11,699 bases of DNA, from assembly GCA_938049325.1 (NCBI GenBank), contig CALICC010000276.1:1-11699 (forward strand), in the 5' to 3' direction. Source of the DNA: an uncultured Ilumatobacter sp. (GTDB lineage: Bacteria; Actinomycetota; Acidimicrobiia; Acidimicrobiales; Ilumatobacteraceae). Positions 8,010 through 11,699 of this stretch are shown piece after piece. How positions within the stretch are numbered: position 1 is the first letter of the stretch; every line of letters starts with the position of its first letter. A program made the translations under genes and the position numbers. The notes under the pieces were generated by a model that was given only the letters and a program-made list of their open reading frames with translations, did not search any database and was not told the DNA's origin.

Positions 8010-8341
8010 GCAAGTTCCGGCTCGAGATCCACCACACCACCCACATCGGCAAGATCCCCGTCGAAGTGCTCGATCTCGAGCAGGCCCGTTGGCTGGCGCT
8101 GCCGAAGTGGCAGCGGATCACACGCAAGTCGCCGCTGATGCGCGCGAACAAGCTGCTCACCAGCGAGACCGAGCCGCTCGATGGCCACTACGACGATCTC
8201 GACGAGGCCATCGCTGCCGCACAAGCCAAAGCTGTCGAGCTCGACGGGGAGATTCGCGTCGACAGTCGTGTCGCCGTCGTCGGTGCTGACGACGGCATCG
8301 TGCGGATCGCGTTCTTGCCCGGCACCCGCGGCCGCGCATAG
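8006..8341 (+). CDS. Small protein of unknown function, coupled to amidohydrolase
   Basis: I do not recognise this 111-residue protein. It starts at GTG 8006, overlapping the amidohydrolase stop by 4 bases. It has no membrane segment, signal peptide or cysteine. The N-terminus (KFRLEIHHTTHIGK) is His-rich, the middle is basic and helical-looking (ARWLALPKWQRITRK, 28-41), and residues about 64-82 (DLDEAIAAAQAKAVELDGE) look like an acidic amphipathic helix. It ends with strand-like VRIAFLPG. The coupling suggests an accessory or partner role for the hydrolase, possibly structural or regulatory. That the frame is coding is supported by the exact overlap, the high-GC codon pattern and the lack of any better frame in the region. 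Confidence 0.7.
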   Translation: MSKFRLEIHHTTHIGKIPVEVLDLEQARWLALPKWQRITRKSPLMRANKLLTSETEPLDGHYDDLDEAIAAAQAKAVELDGEIRVDSRVAVVGADDGIVRIAFLPGTRGRA

Positions 8342-8379
8342 CTCTCGATTCTCAGCGGATCCCCACGATCATCGGTTGG

Positions 8380-8385
8380 TACGTT
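8380..8385 (+). promoter_or_regulatory. Candidate -10 box (TACGTT) for hisA/priA
   Basis: TACGTT ends 6 bases before GTG 8392, with no Shine-Dalgarno sequence between, so the transcript may start at the GTG. No clear -35 element is visible in the 50-base gap. Confidence 0.4.
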
Positions 8386-8391
8386 CGGGTC

Positions 8392-9165
8392 GTGAGCTTT
8401 ACGTTGTTGCCGGCGATCGACGTGGCCGATGGCCAGTCCGTCCGCCTCACTCAGGGTCAAGCTTCCTCACCGAGCGCTCACGGCGACGCGCTCGACACCG
8501 CTCGGTCGTGGCAGGCCCAAGGAGCCGAGTGGATTCATCTCGTCGACCTCGATGCCGCATTCGACCGCGGTTCCAACGCCGAGCTGCTCGCGGCGGTCGT
8601 CGCTGAACTCGACGTTCGAGTTCAGCTGTCAGGAGGCATCCACGACATCGACTCGCTGGAGCAGGCGCTCGACACCGGATGCGACCGCGTCAACATCGGA
8701 ACCGCGGGCCTCCATGACCTCGCCTGGTGCGAGCAGGCTATTGCCCGCCACGGTGAACGAGTGGCTGTCGCGCTCGACGTGCGCGTCGACGAAACTCCCG
8801 ACGGCTCGGTGCGACACAGGCTCGCCCCGCGAGGCTCGAGCCGGGAAGTCGGCGACCTGTGGGACACGCTCGGCCAACTCGACCACGGTGGCTGTCAGCG
8901 CTACGTCGTCACTGACGTGAGCAAGGACGGCATGTTGAGCGGGCCCAACATGGAGCTGTATCGAACCGTCACCGGCACCACTTCGGCGGCGGTGATCGCT
9001 TCGGGTGGGATCGCGACGATCGACGATCTCGTCACGCTCGCCAGGGCAGGTCGGCGGGCGCCGAATCTCGAAGGATCGGTCGTCGGCAAGGCGCTGTACG
9101 AAGGCCGGTTTACATTGCCAGAAGCACTGCAGGAAGTGGCCCTCGCTACCGCACCGGAGCCTTGA
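8392..9165 (+). CDS. priA: Phosphoribosyl isomerase (HisA/PriA type)
   Basis: A 257-residue (beta/alpha)8-barrel that isomerises ProFAR to PRFAR in histidine biosynthesis. In many actinobacteria the same protein (PriA) also does the TrpF step of tryptophan biosynthesis. Catalytic aspartates are visible as Asp10 in LLPAID and Asp175 in VVTDVSKDG. The phosphate-binding loops are LSGGIHD (79-85) and ASGGI (203-207), and GKALYEGRFTLPEAL is the usual C-terminal signature. GEWIHLVDLDAAF-like and GDLWDTL segments are close to actinobacterial PriA. In the active-site loop that typically reads RGW in PriA, this protein has Arg147-Gly148-Ser149, so the tryptophan is absent. This might mean altered or lost TrpF activity. 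The gene stands alone with its own -10 box and is not adjacent to other his genes. It ends 3 bases from the convergent kinase gene. Confidence 0.9.
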   Translation: MSFTLLPAIDVADGQSVRLTQGQASSPSAHGDALDTARSWQAQGAEWIHLVDLDAAFDRGSNAELLAAVVAELDVRVQLSGGIHDIDSLEQALDTGCDRVNIGTAGLHDLAWCEQAIARHGERVAVALDVRVDETPDGSVRHRLAPRGSSREVGDLWDTLGQLDHGGCQRYVVTDVSKDGMLSGPNMELYRTVTGTTSAAVIASGGIATIDDLVTLARAGRRAPNLEGSVVGKALYEGRFTLPEALQEVALATAPEP

Positions 9166-9168
9166 GCA

Positions 9169-9726
9169 TCACCTCACGCCAGGTCCACGATGCGACGCCA
9201 GACCCAACTCGCCAAGTACGACGTCGACGTCGACGTCACCGTTGCAGTCGATCGACAGACACGCCCGGCCGTCTGGCCGCTGTATCGCTCGCAGATGCAC
9301 GGCGTCGGTAGCTGCTGGAGCGTCAGCAGCATTCACTCCGAGCTCGCGGATCTGACTTCGTTGCGTCGGCCGTTCGATCAGTCGCCTCGCGCGGACCGCC
9401 TCGTCGGCAACACACTCGACGAATCGATAGTCAGCACCGCACGCGTCGACAGCCGCGGTCAGACGCTCGTGAATCTCCGTCCAGTACGACGGCGTGTCGA
9501 CGATGATCGGCACGCACGATGTCGCCAACAGGTCGTCGACGAGCGAGTAGATGACTGCGTAACTCGCGGCGGACGACTCGGACCACGCGATGTCACTCTC
9601 GAGCAACGCCGTCTTGATGGTGTCGAGGTCGAGCACCACCCCACCTGTGCGGTTCGCGATCGCCAGCGCGAGCGTCGACTTCCCTGAGCCGGCGTGACCG
9701 GCCATCTGGATGAGCGAGTTACTCAC
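9169..9726 (-). CDS. Small P-loop kinase-like ATPase (AAA_33/zeta-like group)
   Basis: A 185-residue cytoplasmic P-loop protein. Walker A is GHAGSGKST (10-18), followed by VVLDLDTIKTALL, a typical substrate-side aspartate motif of small-molecule kinases. PIIVDTPSYW (about 93-102) serves as Walker-B-like strand, and ARRLIERPTQR (about 127-137) resembles a lid with arginines. This layout matches the adenylylsulfate/gluconate/chloramphenicol kinase and zeta-toxin grouping; the phosphorylated substrate is unknown. The start is GTG 9726, whose GTGA overlaps the stop of the dioxygenase gene, so it is translationally coupled to it. The C-terminus carries an Asp-Val run (about 163-170) encoded by a short GACGTC tandem. 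No antitoxin-like partner is visible, arguing against a toxin role. Confidence 0.72.
   Translation of the reverse strand: MSNSLIQMAGHAGSGKSTLALAIANRTGGVVLDLDTIKTALLESDIAWSESSAASYAVIYSLVDDLLATSCVPIIVDTPSYWTEIHERLTAAVDACGADYRFVECVADEAVRARRLIERPTQRSQIRELGVNAADAPAATDAVHLRAIQRPDGRACLSIDCNGDVDVDVVLGELGLASHRGPGVR
9220..9237. repeat. Three tandem GACGTC units
   Basis: GACGTC is repeated three times without interruption, inside the kinase gene, where it encodes alternating Asp and Val. The unit is self-complementary. Likely ordinary codon repetition in high-GC DNA, possibly prone to slippage. Confidence 0.6.
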
Positions 9727-10574
9727 GCCGGGTCACCGAGGTGGCCACGGGCCCTGCCTCGGACGTCGCGGGCGACGGCGACGCGGTGCATGACCCGCCG
9801 GTACTCGGCGTAGTCCGAAACTGCATAGTGCTGCGTACCGCGGTTGTCCCACATGGCCACGGTGCCCTCCCGCCATCGCAACCGAACCTGGTGGTCGGGA
9901 CGGTTGATGATGTCGAAGAGCATCGTGAGCATCCGGGCGCTCTCCGGAGCACCGAGGCCGATGATCCAGCGCGTGTTGGACTCGCTCACGTTGACGTAGG
10001 GGCGACCGGTGACCGGGTGGTGCGAGATGATCGGCCACACGGCCGAGCCAACGGTCCCGAGCAACTCGTTGATGCCGTCGTTGCCTCGTTCCGCGTACGG
10101 ACCGTTGCGAAACGCGCCTGGATCGTGCACGGCCGACAAGCCTTCGAGATCGCGACGCAGTCCGGGGTCGAGCCGATCGTGTACCGAGTACATGGAAGCC
10201 CACAACGTGTCGCCTCCGACCGGCGGCACGACCTGAGCCTGCAGGATCGACGCGAAAGGCGGCTCGGTCGTGAAGGTCATGTCGCTGTGCCACTCGGCCG
10301 CATCCGGTCGCGCCCCCGGTTCCCAATCGAGCACCACGACGTCGTCGTCGTCGGGGTGGGTGACATACGAGTGGTGGCGAGCACCCAATTCCCCCATCAA
10401 CCTCCCGAACGCCGCGTGCTCGTGCGGAGCGAGGTGTTGGTTCTCGAAGAACAGCACCTGGTGTTCGAGCAACGCCTCGTACATGGCGTCGCCGAGTGCC
10501 TGGTCGGCGCGGCGCAGATCGACGTCGATCACGGTTGCGCCCAACGCAGGCGTCAGGCGCTCGATCGACCACAT
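9723..10574 (-). CDS. TauD/TfdA-family Fe(II)/2-oxoglutarate dioxygenase
   Basis: A 283-residue non-haem iron dioxygenase, which would couple 2-oxoglutarate decarboxylation to hydroxylation of a substrate. The iron triad is His96 and Asp98 in WHSDMTF plus His249 in RGTQHYA. Arg260 and Arg264 lie 11 and 15 residues after His249, the same spacing as TauD's His255, Arg266 and Arg270. His67 and Tyr70 also fall where TauD has substrate-contact His70 and Tyr73. The frame stays open upstream to 10796, overlapping the GTPase gene. ATG 10574 was chosen because homology-like sequence begins at MWSIERLTPALGA and a TATCTT box lies 8 bases before it. Cargo could be taurine, another sulfonate or a carboxylate. 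It is 65 bases after a CobW-type gene and overlaps the downstream kinase gene by 4 bases. Confidence 0.87.
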   Translation of the reverse strand: MWSIERLTPALGATVIDVDLRRADQALGDAMYEALLEHQVLFFENQHLAPHEHAAFGRLMGELGARHHSYVTHPDDDDVVVLDWEPGARPDAAEWHSDMTFTTEPPFASILQAQVVPPVGGDTLWASMYSVHDRLDPGLRRDLEGLSAVHDPGAFRNGPYAERGNDGINELLGTVGSAVWPIISHHPVTGRPYVNVSESNTRWIIGLGAPESARMLTMLFDIINRPDHQVRLRWREGTVAMWDNRGTQHYAVSDYAEYRRVMHRVAVARDVRGRARGHLGDPA

Positions 10575-10582
10575 GCGGGCGA

Positions 10583-10588
10583 AAGATA
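10583..10588 (-). promoter_or_regulatory. Candidate -10 box (TATCTT) for the dioxygenase gene
   Basis: Reading leftward, TATCTT ends 8 bases before ATG 10574 in the 65-base gap after the GTPase gene. There is no Shine-Dalgarno sequence. It supports both the chosen start and an internal leaderless promoter for the dioxygenase-kinase pair. Confidence 0.45.
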
Positions 10589-10639
10589 CTCCAACCGAGC
10601 GGCGCCGGGCGCGGAACGGTCTGGCCGCGAGTGGATCGG

Positions 10640-11599
10640 CTAACCGGCGAGCAAGTGGCGCTGCACGAGTGCGTCGAGATCGGTTGGCTCCAATACGTCG
10701 GCAACGCCGATCGCCGTCACCACCGACTCCGACCCGAGCATGTCGGAGCTCTGAGTGACCGACACCGAACGGCCGACTACCTGCACGACTGAACAACCGG
10801 CGTCGACACCTGCCGTCCGGACCACACCCTTGAGTCGCAGCACCCCGTCGGGGAGGTGCTCGAGAAAGCGGTCGAGCGCGCCACGATCGACCGGCTCAGC
10901 GAATCGGTGCTTCCAGGACACGTACTGTGCGAGCTCCGGCTGATGATCCGCGTCACCGGACGGTTCGAGATGACGCAGGTCAGCTTGGTCGAGCACTACG
11001 TCGGCCGGGATCTTTCCGAAGTCGGCCCGGACGGTGGCGGCGGATGAGCGCTCCGACAGCCACTCGCGCACCGCCGCCAGCTGGTCGGGACCGCAGAGGT
11101 CGGACTTGGTGAGCACGATGATGTCGGCTCCAGCGAGTTGCCGTCGAATCTCGCCGCCGACGTACCGATCCTTGGCCTGCCGGCGGACCGAGTTGGCAGC
11201 TGCGAGCACGACCACGCCGCCCGGCCGAAAGGGCGGAACCGTCCCCCACGCGGCCGCCGCCGCAGGATCCGCGACGCCGCTCGCCTCGATCACCACGTGT
11301 TCGAGAGGCGGTTCCAGCTCGGCCAACGTTGCGAGTGTCGACTGGAGACCGTCGCCCAGCGTGCAGCACACGCGGCCGTTGGCCAAATTGACGACGGGGA
11401 CCTCACCGTCGGTCCCGACGAGTGCGTCCGCGACGAGGACTGCATCAATACCCACGTCACCGAAGTCGTTGACGATCACCCCGATTCTGCTCGTCGCGGT
11501 CGCGAGCAACGCGTTGAGCAACGTCGTCTTTCCCGAACCGAGGTAGCCCCCGATCACCGTGATGGGAACGCCCTCGGCCGACGGAACCGTGCCACTCAC
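10640..11599 (-). CDS. COG0523/CobW-family GTPase, putative metal chaperone
   Basis: A 319-residue G3E-family GTPase. Walker A is GGYLGSGKTT (17-26), VNDFGDVGID (43-52) corresponds to the usual NEFGE.GID segment, EASGVADP (105-112) is the family's E.SG.A.P stretch, and TKSD (164-167) is the base-recognition motif. A CobW C-terminal domain follows from about 225 to 315. The family's metal-binding CxCC is altered: NGRVCC has Arg76 at the first cysteine position, leaving only Cys78-Cys79. Relatives insert or traffic zinc, iron, cobalt or nickel. No His-rich loop is seen. The start is GTG 11599, overlapping the stop of an upstream gene (GTGA). The neighbouring Fe(II) dioxygenase suggests an iron-related client, by inference only. 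Confidence 0.85.
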   Translation of the reverse strand: MSGTVPSAEGVPITVIGGYLGSGKTTLLNALLATATSRIGVIVNDFGDVGIDAVLVADALVGTDGEVPVVNLANGRVCCTLGDGLQSTLATLAELEPPLEHVVIEASGVADPAAAAAWGTVPPFRPGGVVVLAAANSVRRQAKDRYVGGEIRRQLAGADIIVLTKSDLCGPDQLAAVREWLSERSSAATVRADFGKIPADVVLDQADLRHLEPSGDADHQPELAQYVSWKHRFAEPVDRGALDRFLEHLPDGVLRLKGVVRTAGVDAGCSVVQVVGRSVSVTQSSDMLGSESVVTAIGVADVLEPTDLDALVQRHLLAG

Positions 11600-11699
11600 T
11601 CCGACACGAACCCGCCCGCCACGAAGGCATTGTTCACGATGCGTTCGATATCGGTCGACTCACTGGGCGACTGCCCTGCGACCGTGAGCGCCCACACCA
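11596..11699 (-). CDS. C-terminal end of an unknown protein (partial)
   Basis: The frame is open from the right edge to TGA 11598-11596 and encodes about 34 residues ending AFVAGGFVSE, preceded by SESTDIERIVNN. The family is not recognisable from this tail. Its stop overlaps the GTG of the CobW-type gene by 4 bases, so it is probably the first visible gene of the same operon. Confidence 0.55.
   Translation of the reverse strand, partial: VWALTVAGQSPSESTDIERIVNNAFVAGGFVSE

Noticed and set aside
9190..9687. Plus-strand open frame opposite the kinase gene
   Set aside because: The minus frame holds a clear Walker A motif; the plus product is Arg-rich and featureless.
9169..9726. Zeta-type toxin identity for the small P-loop protein
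   Set aside because: No antitoxin-like gene is adjacent; it is coupled to a dioxygenase gene, and many metabolic kinases share the same motifs.
10575..10796. N-terminal extension of the dioxygenase frame
   Set aside because: It overlaps the GTPase gene's 3' end, is Arg-rich and lacks family similarity; ATG 10574 has a TATCTT box and a family-like N-terminus.

Overview
The window is high-GC, densely coding bacterial DNA with an actinobacterial character. It carries a PriA-type HisA, many GTG starts and 4-base ATGA/GTGA gene overlaps. Several genes have no Shine-Dalgarno sequence but a TANNNT box 6-8 bases before the start codon, the arrangement expected of leaderless mRNAs. The style resembles the Acidimicrobiia (Ilumatobacter-like); that placement is an inference from gene style, not a database result. 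No rRNA, tRNA, CRISPR array, insertion sequence or phage gene is visible. No stretch above about 120 bases is gene-free.

Left block, minus strand (1-2175): a PLP-dependent sphingosine-1-phosphate-lyase-like decarboxylase/aldolase overlaps by 4 bases a two-helix membrane protein with a GAF-like cytoplasmic domain. The latter runs off the left edge.

Divergent from it, plus strand (2292-6250), is a complete ferric-iron-type ABC importer: a lipoprotein binding protein, a fused double permease and an ATPase with a C-terminal TOBE-like region. The binding-protein gene has a clear TTGACA/TACACT promoter. The ATPase gene has its own -10-like box, so its level may be set partly apart from the other two. 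A 10-codon mini-ORF bridges the binding-protein and permease genes.

Middle, plus strand (6327-9165): a YtcJ-type amidohydrolase is translationally coupled to a 111-residue protein of unknown function. They are followed by a separately promoted hisA/priA gene of histidine (and possibly tryptophan) biosynthesis.

Right block, minus strand (9169-11699) reads from the right edge: the tail of an unknown protein, a COG0523/CobW GTPase, a TauD-type Fe(II)/2-oxoglutarate dioxygenase and a small P-loop kinase-like protein. Three of these four genes' junctions are tight, two of them GTGA overlaps. A metal-chaperone-type GTPase next to an Fe(II) enzyme is a sensible functional pairing but unproved. This block converges on hisA with only 3 bases between the two stop codons.

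The window is mostly recognisable metabolism and transport. The parts that most deserve follow-up are the CobW-TauD-kinase cluster, the lyase/GAF membrane pair, the unknown 111-residue protein and the repeated leaderless-promoter architecture.
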